From positions 7,501-71,500 of the forward strand of contig JBBDHG010000471.1 in the NCBI GenBank assembly GCA_037951165.1: a DNA stretch of 64,000 bases, in the 5' to 3' direction. Every line of letters starts with the position of its first letter. The first letter of the stretch is position 1. Shown piece by piece: positions 43,210 to 56,200 of the stretch. Source of the stretch: Lophius americanus. Taxonomy: Eukaryota; Chordata; Actinopteri; Lophiiformes; Lophiidae. A program made the position numbers and the translations under genes. The notes beneath the pieces are model-generated. The model had not been told where the DNA came from. It was given only the letters and a program-made list of their open reading frames with translations, and did not search any database.

Positions 43210-45054
43210 TCTCTTTCCTGTCTTGATTAAATCGTGGTCGGAGTTGAAATATGAAATATTAGGTTTGATGATGTTAATCTTCAGTGCCTCCATAATTACT
43301 GCCACCCCGGGAATCCTGGTTAAAAGGGAACTGAAGCATTTCTCCAGTCTTGTTTTATATTTCTATCTTCACCTGTGTGAGCAGGAACTCTGAAGTGAAC
43401 AGGTACTTCCTGTTTGACTGGGGTATAAATATGAGGTGACACCGGTCTTATCCTCTGTGAGGGTCTTCACAATGGTAAAAAAACAGGGAACAAATCAATG
43501 AGGAGCAAAGAAAAGTAGAGGTCAGAGGTCATTTAACACCAGCAGAACCTGAAGGTGCTGGAGAGGTTCTGTATGGAGGACTGGTCTCAGATCTTCATGT
43601 GTTTTCTTTTTATTATGTAACTTGAGTTAAAGGTTATAGTTTTATTGTATAATTTGAATGAAAGATCTTAGTGTAGACAATAAAAAGACCGTTTTTTGTA
43701 TCTCATTTGTACATTTTTTTTATGTGGGCCCATAGTTCTGGAGCGTAAAGCATCTCCTCTCCGGGTCTAACCCCAATCCAACGTTGTCATTCGTGCCCAG
43801 AAGAACCGAGTCGGTGACGGCGGGTTGCATGCATCGGGTCTTTATTATGAAGGTGCTGCTCATCTTGGTAAATCTCCACTTCTACCGTCAGACAGGAATG
43901 AAAGAGCAGAACATGCTGATAATCACTGATTATACAAGCTGGCTGGAAATGATGACCGTCGACGGATCCGTTACACCAGAACCGACTCCCGCTAACTCAA
44001 ACCTTCCAGAGAAGGATCACAATACTGAGATTAATATAGACAGAAAACATCGAGTGGTCGCTGCAGGTAAATCTACACATCAAGAATGAACTCAGAGTTC
44101 AAGCAGAATATCACACATAAGGAGCGTTTCAGCGGTTCTGGATTGACCCGGTTGGTTCAGATCACACTGAGAATCACAAATGAAGATCGGATGTTAGTAA
44201 AAGACGCACAAACTACATTTCTACGTGACTTCCATCGGGTCTCGTACGTAGAAAACCTCATTGGCTCATTTCAGCGCGCTCGCCGCTGCTTTTGGGTCCG
44301 TTCTCGCCGTGGATGCAGAGTTCACAGCAGAACCGCCGGCCCTGTGCTGCGGCGCCATAACCTCATGGTTCCTCAAAAGGTTCTCAAACATTATGAAAAG
44401 ATTACAGATTACAGACGACGTAATTAGCTTCACTGCAACCAGAAGGATTCAAGAATCTCGCTACGGCGGGGGTCGGGGTCCGTGTGGCTCCTCCCCCCGG
44501 CTCACAGTGATCACAGTGATGTTTGGACAGCAGAGGTGTGGAGGAGGATGAGGAGAACCTTCCTCCAAATGATCTTTTGGCACGTGGTTCCCTCGCAGTG
44601 ATGATTGTTCCGTCTCACGCCGACACGTTCAAACAGGAAGTCGTGACAGCTACAAAGAGGCGGGTCCGAAGCGGAGGTGACCCAGTGATTGAAGGTGCTT
44701 CTTCTCCGTGAGGGTGGGTTTGTGCGATTCCTATGCGGCACAAACACCAGAACCTCTCCTGCGGGTCGATGTGAAGAGATTAAGCGTCCGGCTGCAGCGC
44801 TGATGACGCCGCCGCCGCAGGGGAGGAGGGATTTGGCGGACATTTTGCTGCGACTAGCAATGTGAAGCTGAAGCTGGTAGAAAATCCTGTCGGCGTTGGG
44901 TTCTGGTTCTGGTTCTGTCTCTCCGCTGTTCTCCTCGGCATAATCCGCCTGAATGAGTTCTTCTGGGCGGTGAAGCGATTCTCAGAGTTTGTGTCCGTCA
45001 GGAATCCATCCATCAATCAGAGCCTGATGACCGGAATGTGAAGGGCTTCATTAG
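43210..45054. other. Intergenic sequence downstream of prrt2
   Basis: No supportable gene. Open frames at 43.8-44.9 kb show no recognised domain or splice structure. Confidence 0.45.
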
Positions 45055-45165
45055 ACCACCCCTCCCCCCCTCCTCCACCCTACAGATCCCCTCCCCCCCT
45101 CCTCCACCCTACAGATCCCCTCCCCCCCCCTCCACCCTACAGATCCCCTCCCCCCCTCCCTGACT
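45055..45165. repeat. C-rich tandem repeat CCCTCCCCCCCTCCTCCACC
   Basis: Three to four units of about 28 bp containing runs of seven or more C and the spacer CTACAGAT. The minus strand, which is the sense strand for prrt2 transcription, is G-rich with four or more G-runs and is a plausible G-quadruplex former just past the prrt2 poly(A) signal. Confidence 0.85.
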
Positions 45166-45181
45166 CAGAGCAGCAGCATGT

Positions 45182-45187
45182 TTTATT
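45182..45187 (-). terminator. Candidate prrt2 polyadenylation signal AATAAA
   Basis: The minus-strand hexamer AATAAA (TTTATT on the plus strand) lies about 155 bases after the proposed prrt2 stop codon and supports that terminal exon. Confidence 0.5.
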
Positions 45188-45342
45188 TTCTTCCGTTGGG
45201 GACTTATATAGATACAGAAATATAAGTAGGCGCTGAATGTCAGGTGTTTAGTTGTCAGGCATCCAGGTAACGACCAGACGGAGGTACCGGTTCCGGGCCA
45301 GGCGCTCCGCTGCCTTATCCGGTTTCAGCCCCGGGATGAAGC

Positions 45343-47264
45343 TCAGGTTTTCACATTTACTAAAAAAAGAAGAAGGAAGCATATTAGAGGATGGATGAGC
45401 TGTGCATTTCTGTAGTTCTGTTGGGACGTACGGGCTTTCACGGACCACGCAGGCGGTTACAGAACCAGAAAAACAAGGCTTGTTGTCTCCCAGATGTCCG
45501 ATGTAGTAAATCAGCTCATTAGGATTTCTCTCTCTTTAATGAGACCCAACAGGCCGCCGGTGTGTTCACACACAAAAACAACCACAGAACCGACTCTAGT
45601 GGTTCTGATCAATAATAGTCACTGATCTGTTATCAGAACACGTTTATTTGTCAGTATGAACACACAGAACAAACACGGACCTCAATCAAATGTGAATTTA
45701 TGCGGCACAGAAGGCGACGGGTTATTTTTTTGACGAGCAAACGGGGCGAGCAGAACCGCTGACTGGATTCTACAGAAAGACCCGATGAAGGTTTACAGCA
45801 GGAGGCTGGAGTCCACCGGGTCAATAACACGAGAACAAGATGTTCCGATCAGGTTCAGTGGGTTCCTGAAGGATGAAGTGATGAACGGGAATCAGAATCA
45901 CATATCGGTACCAGAGTCAGACGGTACCGAGCGCTTTCAGGATTCAGTGAATAAAAACCAAACAGAATCAAATATCACATCTAAACCTAATTTCAGTGTA
46001 AGGAGTGAAAACAGACGAGAGTAAACCTGGTTTAGATTAAACATTCTCAAGATTCCTTCAAAGAAACTCCTGTTCAGGTTTCTCTGCAAATACTACATTT
46101 TACGAGATTACATCTCGATCACGATGTCACAATTCTGCTTCTCCCATGTGCTGTAAAAGCTACGTTGGCGAGCTAAAAGCTACGTTGGCGAGCTAAAAGC
46201 TACGTTGGCGAGATAAAAGCTACGTTGGCGAGCTGACAGCTACGTTGGCGAGCTGACAGCTACGTTGGCGAGCTAACAGATGACCTCTCTAGAACGAACG
46301 CAGCTGAAAACTCTGCTGTAGAGGGAAAAAATAGTTTTTAACAAAAAGATCGTGAATCAAGACAGACACGAGGAGGAGGAGGTCGGGAAGTCAGGGGTTA
46401 AAGGTCAGGATTTGGACACTCACTGGCCAGGTTGACGATGCAGGCGATGATGATGACCATCCCTCCCACCAGGGACACTATGGAGAGCATCTTGGCTACG
46501 CGTCCCAGACGCACAGCGCCGTCCAGGTTCCCCTGCTCCAGGCTGTTCTTGGACTGGATGGATTTGTTTTTGTAAGAAAAGGTTAAAGTTATAAAAGGAA
46601 TAAATGAGTCAAACAGAAGATCATCCTCGTCTCACCATGATGGAGTAGACGAATCCCACGATGTTTATGGGCCACACGGGGCAGAAGCAGGCCAGCACAG
46701 ACAGGAGGAGGTAGTCTTTGACTTTGGACCGGTCCAGCGGCGGGTTGGTGGCGATGCTGGAGTGGCGGGAAAACGACGGCCTTGGCGAAAAGGCGGTGTA
46801 GCTGATGGAGCTCGCCCGGCTGCCCTTCCGGGTTTTGCCATGATGGGGATAAGAGATGGAGTGCTGTCTTCTGGGTGGGGAGGAGATGACCGGGGAGGTG
46901 CTGTCTGCTGGTCCTGGATGGAGGCCGTTACCTGAACACCAAGGAGAAGACTCAGCAGCTGACTCAGCAGCTGCTTTCCCCCGCCCTCCACCCGCTCCTC
47001 CACCCGCTCCTCCACCCTCAAACTCAACCACTTACTGTTCTCGAGTTTCTCGTTGATGACTATGACCAGCTCTCCTTTGGACTTGCTGCGGGGGGTCCTG
47101 GTGTTCGCCGGGCTGCTGATAACGCTCTGGAGAAGCTCCTCCCCTCTGACTGGTAGGCATGGCTCGGACAGCGCCGCGTGATGGGACAGACAGGCGTCCT
47201 GGTCCAGCAGCGACGGTTCCTCCCCCGGCCAAATGTTGGGACATGGCATCATGTTCGCCGCCAT
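45343..47264 (-). CDS. prrt2: Proline-rich transmembrane protein 2 (Prrt2)
   Basis: Presynaptic membrane protein of the CD225/dispanin family that tunes SNARE-dependent release and Na+ channels; human loss of function causes paroxysmal kinesigenic dyskinesia. Coding exons on the minus strand: 47264-47036, 46931-46636, 46553-46424, and a proposed last exon 45359-45343. Frames join to 672 nt, 223 aa (human 340). The N-terminal region is shorter and less proline-rich than in mammals. The C-terminal region is clear: DYLLLSVLACFCPVWPINI (re-entrant or first membrane segment), GFVYSIMSKNSLEQGNLDGA, then RLGRVAKMLSIVSLVGG and MVIIIACIVNL (transmembrane). The ATG sits in an exon whose acceptor (TTCTCCTCAG) is at 47327, so a non-coding exon 1 lies upstream. 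The last mini-exon, giving INVKT, is tentative but keeps frame and is followed by AATAAA. Confidence 0.87.
46155..46280. repeat. 20-bp tandem repeat, unit TACGTTGGCGAGCTAAAAGC (prrt2 intron 3)
   Basis: TACGTTGGCG starts at 46161, 46181, 46201, 46221, 46241 and 46261, exactly 20 bp apart. Variants are AGCTAAAAGC, AGATAAAAGC and AGCTGACAGC. Confidence 0.95.
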
Positions 47265-47509
47265 GATGTCAGCGTAATGAACCCTCTGATTTTGGACCGG
47301 TTCTGTCTGCTGTCTGTAGATCCACCTGAGGAGAAGGAACCAATGACACATACATTCATTTTATGACATCAGAACTGTGTTACTAATAAACTAATAATTC
47401 TATTTAAGCGGCGCTCCACTGAAGTATCTGGGAATACTAGGGAGTTAAAAAGACGATGCTGCGTTCAGGAGAAGTTTGGTTCTGAAGAATCATCTTCCAA
47501 TGATTATAT

Positions 47510-47760
47510 TAATTAACCCTTTAAGGTTCTGCTCAGATGTTTGGTTGATCTCTTTTTGAGTCACGACTTCTTATTGAAGAATGTGACTGAACCTCTTTAT
47601 CATGTGACCCAACGGCAGCATGTAGATGCTAAACGCTAAGGGGCCGCAGGTAGAGCCCTGGGGGACACCGGTGGTCTCAGAGGGATTAACAAAACCTGTT
47701 GAGACAGTTTCACTCGATACGTGTGACTTTTTATTCTTCTTGACAAATTAAAGCCTGTGA
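47510..47760 (+). repeat. Dispersed repeat carrying the module GAGCCCTGGGGGACACC (copy 2)
   Basis: AAGGTTCTGCTCAGATGTTTGG, GTAGATGCTAAACGCTAAGG, GAGCCCTGGGGGACACCGG and ATTAAAGCCTGTGAGGATTT align in order with copy 1 at 11.5 kb. It lies just upstream of the prrt2 coding start, probably in its first intron. Confidence 0.6.
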
Positions 47761-50060
47761 GGATTTACTAAACAGAATTTTGTAACTTCATTGTTTTTTC
47801 TCCAGAAAAAGAAAGACTTTTTTTTTTTTTTTAATTTTTTTTTTTAGAGTTTTTTAAATTGATACAACCACAAAAGTCTAATTAGTGTCGTCGAGGCTAT
47901 TTCCCTAAAGATAGTTTTCACGCCGGAGGCTACTCCGCTCTACCAAACCTTATAAATAGTGTATAAAGAGAATTAATAATTAAGAAAAATGTTGCAGAGG
48001 GGGTTTCTGCAGACCTTCTCAGCTGGATAATTGATGGTTGAGGTGCATTGTGGGTATTGAGGAGGAGTAAGGGATGAGTTTGTAAAGAAATAAAGAAGAT
48101 AAGATCACCGGTTAGGCTGATTGAGTTCTGAGGTGCTGATCAACTTCTCGTCACGTTATATTCTAAACATTCTTAGCTCACAGCACAAACGAGGTTCTGC
48201 ACACTGGGCCCGGTCCAGTGTGTTAAAGGAAGAAACGGTAAGGTTTATAACATATGAAGGTTCAGGATTCATGCAGGAATGACATCAGACCACAGCAGCA
48301 AATCAAACATGATCAGATCCGACTTTTTGATATTTTGGATTTTCTTTGTTTTTAAGTTTTCCATGGTGAGAATATTTAAATACGACTGTTGGTTCTGATG
48401 GAAGGTCATCTCCATTGGGCAAAGATATATCAACCCTACTTTTTGCTATTATTGTACAGAACAAAGCGCTCAGCGCTAGATATATGACATGAGATGTACT
48501 TGTATAGATGTACATGTAGCGCTCTCTAGTGGACATCGGTGGTATTATGCAGCCAAAAGTCTATTTATGGCCAATTATGAATGTATTAAATAACTGAGTC
48601 AAAGAGTCAGTTCCCCACAAAAAACTGTAGATTAAGCTGTACTTTGTGTTTCTATCAAATATGTATTTGTTATCAAAGAATGTCTGAACAAATAAAATAA
48701 TGTCTCTAAATGGTTCTAGATATATATTATATAGTTGTGTTTTTTTTTTATTCTTATTGTATCTATTCTGAAAATAATTACATTCAATACTAAAATATTC
48801 CAAAGAATAAAATCAAATGAGGAAAAGGTCGACTTTAAATTTTTTCTATTAATTATTAGTTTATTTGTTTTATGTAAGTCAGGCTAAACTTAACTTCAAA
48901 TAAAGAATAAGTCTGATAACTTTCTTACTCTCTACAATCATAACTGACTAAAAAGAATCTTATGGTCCACTGATCGTGCTTTAATTCTCCGAACCTTCAT
49001 CCTCCGCCTCTGAAGAGTAAATGTTGAGTAAACAGGTGAAGTGATGAAGATGATGATGAGTTAGCGGTGAAGCAGGCCTCGGATTAAAGCAGCAGGGAAC
49101 ACGAAGCATCCGAACACTAAGACAGAACAGATGGGTCCAGGTGTCGGTTCGGAGCACCACTGCGGCTGCAGGTGTGTATTATTACACAGTGTGTGTACAA
49201 GTACTGGGCGGCCTGAACCAGAACTCTGTCGGAACAATGGGACGAAGGCCCGGCAGCAGGGAACAAAGGAAAAACACTCGATAGAATAATAGCAGCGGGA
49301 GGATGAAGAGGATGATGAAGATGAGTTGGTGTGTTGTGCTCGTTAACCAGCCTGCTGCTGGGGGTCGGATTCGGTTGATACCGGCTGACGGTACAGAACC
49401 ATCGATAGGATGAAGAATAAAAGATGCCTAACCTTCACCTGTGTTCAAACCAGGTACCGACGTTCAGGTTTAACGACTAACACCGACAGATGAAGAAGGT
49501 CAGACCCACCGTTTTACCGGAGCCTCTCAGCGGAGTCGGATCTTCACCGGGTCCAGCATCACGGCCACCGAACCTCCAACAGCGAAACCAGGAAGCCAAG
49601 AACCACGTCCGGAAAAAACACCGTTTTTAGATAAATAGTGTGTATAAATATGTATAAACGTGTGTGTATATAAATATATATAAATGTATGTTTATATTCT
49701 CAGACGTGCGCTCGTTGTGTAAAAATAACCGAGTCCCTCCGAACAGCCCGGTTCCGGCTGGGTCGGTCGATCAGAGACGAGGCTGAGGGGCGCGTGAGAA
49801 ATGAAAAGTGAAATCAAACGGACGACGAGATGAGGGAGGAGGAAGAGGATGAGGAGGAGGAGGGAGCAGGACTATGGATTCTAGCTGCCTCCTGAACTAA
49901 AGCTGGATCTGCATCCCTCCCGTCTCCGCCTCTGGACCAGAACCAGAACCATAGAATATGAGGACTGATGAAGGTGAATCCGGACCAGGTGACACCAGAA
50001 CCTCACGCGTCACATTCATTTATGATGCTGGAATAAACATTCAGACGCTGGTAGTTTGAG
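47761..50060. other. prrt2 upstream / kif22 downstream interval
   Basis: Should contain the prrt2 first non-coding exon and promoter; the more GC-rich part near 49.5-49.9 kb is the likeliest place but no element fixes it. A short T-rich tract lies near 47.8 kb. No other gene recognised. Confidence 0.4.
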
Positions 50061-50063
50061 ATA

Positions 50064-50069
50064 TTTATT
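50064..50069 (-). terminator. Candidate kif22 polyadenylation signal AATAAA
   Basis: Minus-strand AATAAA about 140 bases past the kif22 stop codon, with no competing signal between. Confidence 0.65.
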
Positions 50070-50206
50070 AAAAAGCCATGATGCGCCACCGTGTGGCCGG
50101 CGGCGGTAACTACAAAAACACGGACGACGAGCGTCCCGGAAATAAAGTATTTACAAACATTTAATCATGACGGGGAAAAAACAAAACCAAAAAAAAACAA
50201 AAAAAG

Positions 50207-53200
50207 TCATTTCCCCATGGAGCTCAGGATGTTTGCCTGGAAGAGAAAAAACAAACAAACCTCAGCATCAAGATCGGATCAGAACATTCTAGTGACTGAT
50301 TACAGAACAGAACTTTGAGTTCACCATCCATGGACCGAGTCGGCCTTATAGACAGGATAGAGACAAAAACTACATCAGGGGTTTTCATGAAACCTTTTTG
50401 GAGTGGGACAAGAATAAAAGGCAGATTCTAGGAATTTATTCTACTTTGATGAATATTTAGGAAGTATAAGGCTTATTGGAAAAAACAAACAAACAATGAA
50501 AATGTAGCAGGCGAGTAATCCAACATTAGATCTGGGTCCCAAAGGAAGTTACCGGTAGAGAAAACCCTGTAATCTTTCTATAAACTGATTCAACAGAAAG
50601 ATTTTTAACGCAGACTTAAAAACCGTTTCATGTATGACAGACGTCACTGAATCTGGTTTACTGACAAAGATTACTCTGTTTCTGAGTAACTATCATACGA
50701 GTCGTATCAACGCTATCTCAAGTTCTAGGGGTAATTATTCGCGGGCGTTCAAACTAAAATAACGGCTGACTGCAGCAGCGCCGAGTCGTCATCGTCTCTC
50801 TCTGGTGTCTGTTGTTTTTTTGTTAATCGTTTTTCTTTTTACTGCCTACAAAGTGCTTTAAATGTCTGTATGGTTAAAAAAAAGTAAAAAATGATGAGTC
50901 ATCTTTATTGAAGCCCAATGATGTCCTAAACCCAACAGCGCCCCTCTAGGTGAGACCCGCTGATCCGGCTCTGGCTCCAGACTTGGGCTTACCTTCATGA
51001 AGGAGGAAAATCTCTTTTCCGTCATTCCCTCAACTTTTCCCAGATCTTCCAACTGCAAAACAAAAACAAGTCACACGTGAAGACGCCGCCCATAAGAACC
51101 ACAGAACCACAGCCATGGAAACCCGTCCACATTTCCGTCACCTTTGTGAAGCGCCCGTGGATTTCCCTCCAGCCCAGGATGAGCTTCGCCTTCTTGTCTC
51201 CGATCTGCTGCAGACCCTTCAGCTCTTTGAGCGAGCCGTCGTTGAGAACCTGCAGGATTTTCTGTCTGGACTGTTCCAGCACCAACGTGTCCAGCTGAGA
51301 CTCCCACTGGTACTCCATCATGTTCTCTTTACCCCCTGGAGTCTGGAGGAGAGAATCACAAATACTTTTAGAACTTGAACTATGCAGAGGAACATTTTTG
51401 TCGTCAGGCGGCGACAAAGACAAACTCAGGGACTCGAACCCACGACACCGGCCCGCGGTCCAGTCTCGGTGCTGACCTCAGCCTGACTGGAGCGCTTCTC
51501 CTTCTCCTCCTTCTTCCTGACACACACCGACTGTTTCTTGACTTGAACCGTGAGCTGCTGGAGCGGCTGGAGCGGCTGGAGCGGCTGGAGCTGCGACACT
51601 GGCGGGAAGGAAACACGGTTTTATTCACCGTTAATGTTTCACACGTTTAAAAACACGACAGAAAACTAATCGGTTAAAGATAAAAACAAAAGTGAATCGA
51701 CGCCATCTCTGGTTTGGGGTGTCAAACGCGTGGGACGGTAATGGAGGAACGTTATCTGGCTCGGTGTCGGCGCTGCCGAGGCGTGTAAAAATAACTCCTC
51801 TTCATCATCATCATCTGATTCGTTCAGGCTCTCCTGTACAGCGAGGCTTTGATTCACATTGCGACTCATCGCTATGAAGCGATTCCACGCCGTTTAATCA
51901 GGGAGTGGCGTTAAAGAACCGGAGACGCTTTTCAAGGTCACATCCTTCAAGGTCACTCAGAGGTGTCCGTTACGCCTGCAGCCTCTGAGACGGCGACACT
52001 TTGGGTTGCAGACGGTACGATAACATAATACTTGATAACATAATACTTGCTAAAACACCGTACGTACGGATCATTCCGGTAAAACGACGCCGTGGTTTCT
52101 GACCTTGTAGCGGCTGGACGACGGCCTGCTGCTTATTGGGTTTTGTGGCGGTGGACTGTTTCCTGTGCAGAGGAGCCGTGTGGTTCTTGAACGCAGGCTC
52201 CTGTTTGGCCCCGGCCGAGCTCCTGAACAGAAGGGCCTTGGTCTCCAACTCCTTCTGCTTCTCTTTGAGCTCCTAGAAAGAATAAAACAACAAGAGAAGA
52301 AGAAAAGAAGGACCACCGTCAGAGAACGATTAAGAATCCTGCATAATAATACGAGGGTCATGTTCTGTTTCATCTCGTGTCGCTGAACCTCATCAGTTTA
52401 TATAAAACACTTATATCATTGACGTTATACGGACTTATGCGTTATATACTTATTTAACACTTTTATACAGAAGTAACAAAGTGTGTAACAGGATTAAAAC
52501 CATTTCCCCTTGGCCAACTATCAACAGCCCCCTGATTGAACCCCCAGATGAAATGTGAAGGTATTTCCACAGTATTTAAGCAGAAGGAGAAGAAGAAGAG
52601 CTTCCTAAATTTAAGTAATTTCTGAAGTACTATTGGAGATAAAGTTCCCCCCAGTGTCAGAAACAGACAGTTGACCTTTCCCAAAATCAATACAATTCTT
52701 CCTCACACTGAGGCCTATGTGGGCATAATATGTGAAAATGATCCATGACTGCATCTCCACCCATCTCTGTATCTCCACCCATCTCTGTATCTCCACCCAT
52801 CTCTGTATCTCCACCCATCTCTGTATTTACTAGAGTTGATTCATATCCACCAAATTTTGACCAAATCGGACCAATGGTTATGGGTTTAATCCCCCCAAAG
52901 CCCCATCTTCATCCACACTGCAGGCAAAAACAGGAACTTCACCGAGGAGTAAAAACAATAAAGCTGTATGAAACTCTTCTTAAAGACAACCTAAAATAAT
53001 GAAACCCTTCTAAACCGTTGGGACAAACATGACGTCACCTGGATCTCCTTGCGGGACTGGGCTACATCTTTCAGCATTCCGCGCCGATCTTTGTCCTGGC
53101 AGCTCATCATCAGCTTCTCCAGAGCGATTAATCTGTCCATCACAGAAGGTTCTGACAGGCTGTTGGGAGACAAAACAATCAAACAATTCTCACTAAAAGC

Positions 53201-56200
53201 TCCAAATCTGGGCCAACGTCACAGACACTCTTCATTTTGCAGCTTGTTCACAGAGAAGAGAAAACATAATCCTTCAACCCCTTTATATATGAATAAATGA
53301 TGCTTCTGTGCGGACCTGTGAAAGCTGGTGGAGGGCGAGGAGCCATCTTGTTCACCCTTCCTCTCCTCCTTCGGTCTCTTCCTCTGTGGATCGGCGCCGG
53401 AGCCGTGGGCCTCGTGGTGTTCTCTGGCTCGCTTCACTGGAAACGGAGGCAGACGGGAAATGAATAGTTTAGTATTCAGGGCACCGCTGGTGGGGGTCTC
53501 CTGAGTGTAGAGCCATCCAGACGAGGGCTCACAACAGTCAGGGCGTCACCGCAGCGCCTGCATCACGCCAGGAGGGAAATCAAACCCCCTCAGGGATGGA
53601 TTTAAGACGCATTATCTTTGGGAGATTAATACTAATGCATCAGAACAGAAACCTTAAAGTATCAAACAGGAATCCGTTATTAAAAACGTTACTTCGAACT
53701 TAGAGGTCATCCTCTGCAGGGCGACATGGGCGCCACCTAAAGGCCAGGACTCCAATGCTGCCTTCCAGCCGTCTGTTCCGTCTGATCTAATACTTGAACC
53801 CTCTGAAGGATAAACAAACATCAAACTCTGTTCCACTCACCTGGCAGCACCGGCACCGCCACCGTCTCCCGGGTGAAGGGCTTGTTCACGATCTGCTTAG
53901 ATTTGGCAGCAAAGTTCAGCGCACTGAAGGTATCAAAGTAGTATTTGTACTCCGGCGCGATGTTGGTGATCATGACGGAATGCGCCGAGCCACCCAAAGA
54001 GTCCTGGAGCAGCCGCGTCAGTTTACTGTCTCTGTATGGAATGCGGCCCGCGGTGCCAGAATTCAGGGAGTCCACCACTTTGCTGAGCGTGAAGAGGGAA
54101 AGGTTGATGGCGCCGCTCTCCTTCAGTCGGATGCCCTGGTTGCCCGTGCGGCGGTTGTCCTCGGAACCAGCCAGGTCCACCAGGTAGAGCTTCCCCGTCT
54201 GTTGTCTGCGGGGGAGTTCACGTCGAGTTCGTACAACCTAGAGAAGATTGAGGAGCGAATGAGGCTCGAGGTTTATGATCAATGTGACACGAAGTACGAA
54301 ACATTTTTAAAAGGACTAGAGAGGAAAGAAAGAGACATTTGTTTCTCTCCCAGAACCACCAAAAGCCCAGAGATCGCTAGTGGGAGGGTCTAAGAGAGAC
54401 TTGATGTCAGCACCAGCTACCAAATCCTGGCCTACTGCTCAGAGGCCACAACCTGTTTAAGATGCTGTGTACACACACACACAAATATACACAAAAGCAC
54501 ACACAATCACACACACAATCATACACGCGCACACACACAATCATACAGGCGCACACACACACAATCATACACACACACAATCATACACGCGCACACACAC
54601 ACACACACAATCATACACGCGCACACACACACACAATCATGCACGCACACACACAATCATGCACTCACACACACAATCATGCACGCACACACACAATCAT
54701 ACACACATATACACAAAAGCACACACACGCAATCATACACGCACACACACAATCATACACACGCACACACACAATCATACACGCGCACACACACAATCAC
54801 ACACGCGCACACACACAATCACACACACACAATCATACACACACACAATCATACACGCGCACACACACACAATCATACACACACACAATCATACACACGC
54901 ACACACACACACGCACAATCATACACGCGCACACAAACACAATCATACACGCGCACACACACACACACAATCATACACACACACAATCATACACGCGCAC
55001 ACACACACAATCATACACGCGCACACACACACAATCATACACACACACACACAATCATACACACACACACACACACACTAGAGCAGAGAATCCCGGGTAA
55101 CAAACTGTATTTTCTGACAGACGGTGGTTTTAAGCGCGACACCTTGATGAGGAGAATGGCGTGGCTGCGGCTGGACCTCTGGTTCAGTTTGGTGGAAGCC
55201 GTCGTACGATTGAGGCTGGCGGGGACAAAGTGTTTGTCAAAGTCGGAGAAGGAGGAGATGGTGGTGAAGGTGAGCCCAGGGATGAGGATGTTCTTGTCCT
55301 TGTCCTCCCTGATGGGCAGATCCTGGGAGTTTGGCGACAGAAGATCGAGAACCTGGGAGAAAGAAAACCGGATGGATTGTACAATTTAAAACCAAACAAG
55401 GACTACGAGAGGATTATAAAGGCAATAACCTTAAATGTCCGACATGACATGTCTTTGAAGGTGAAGTGGGGTTTAGGGGCGGGGCATAATCTTGAGGAAC
55501 AAGAATTGAATTTGAGAAAGAGGCTATTTGAGAGAACGATGAAGAAACGCGTCTACTTCAGTGTTTTCTTTCTTTCATCAAACACCAGAAACAGACTGGA
55601 ATTTGGTTAAGAAGCCTGATGATGATTGACAGCTCATTTTTCAAAGGGGCCTCATCTTCAATGATGGGCAACGACCAAATTCCACTTATTCTCTACATGA
55701 AACTATTTCACTCTCAGAAATGTGAGATAATGATAAATGTGACTCCTCCTCCTACTGAGCCTGCATTAGTGCCGTCAGACATGATCAGTTGTTTTCTCCT
55801 TCATTACATCTAATCGTATCAATAAGGCAAACGAGAAGAGGACAGGTCAAGTCTCACGTTTCTGCTTCAGACTCATCAGGAGGGAGGAGACGGGACAAAT
55901 GGACTCAGTTTAACATTCATCTCTTTCTGGAACTGGACTCTCACTCATCTCAGGATTAAAAGTCTTCACTAAACCCATTCCCTGTCAAATCCACTGGCTT
56001 CCTGCCACGACCTGTTTAAGACGCCGTCTGTCTTTCTACTAGACACCCACCTAGAGACAAGTTCAGCGACCGGAGCAACTTTCACAGAGAAATAACGAAC
56101 ACTCTCCTGTGAGTTGATCAAGTATTGTATAAGTTGATTGACAGTGTGGATGTGGCTGGATCTTTGGTGTATTTCCATTCAAGCAATAATGCGATTAGGA

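Noticed and set aside
45248..45448. 66-codon minus-strand ORF overlapping the proposed prrt2 last exon
   Set aside because: It uses a different frame from the spliced prrt2 reading, has no recognisable domain, and reads through the polypyrimidine tract of the acceptor.
54462..55389. His/Thr-rich ORFs up to 236 codons on the plus strand
   Set aside because: Derived from the compound AC repeat in kif22 intron 4, and the tail of one frame is the antisense of kif22 exon 4.
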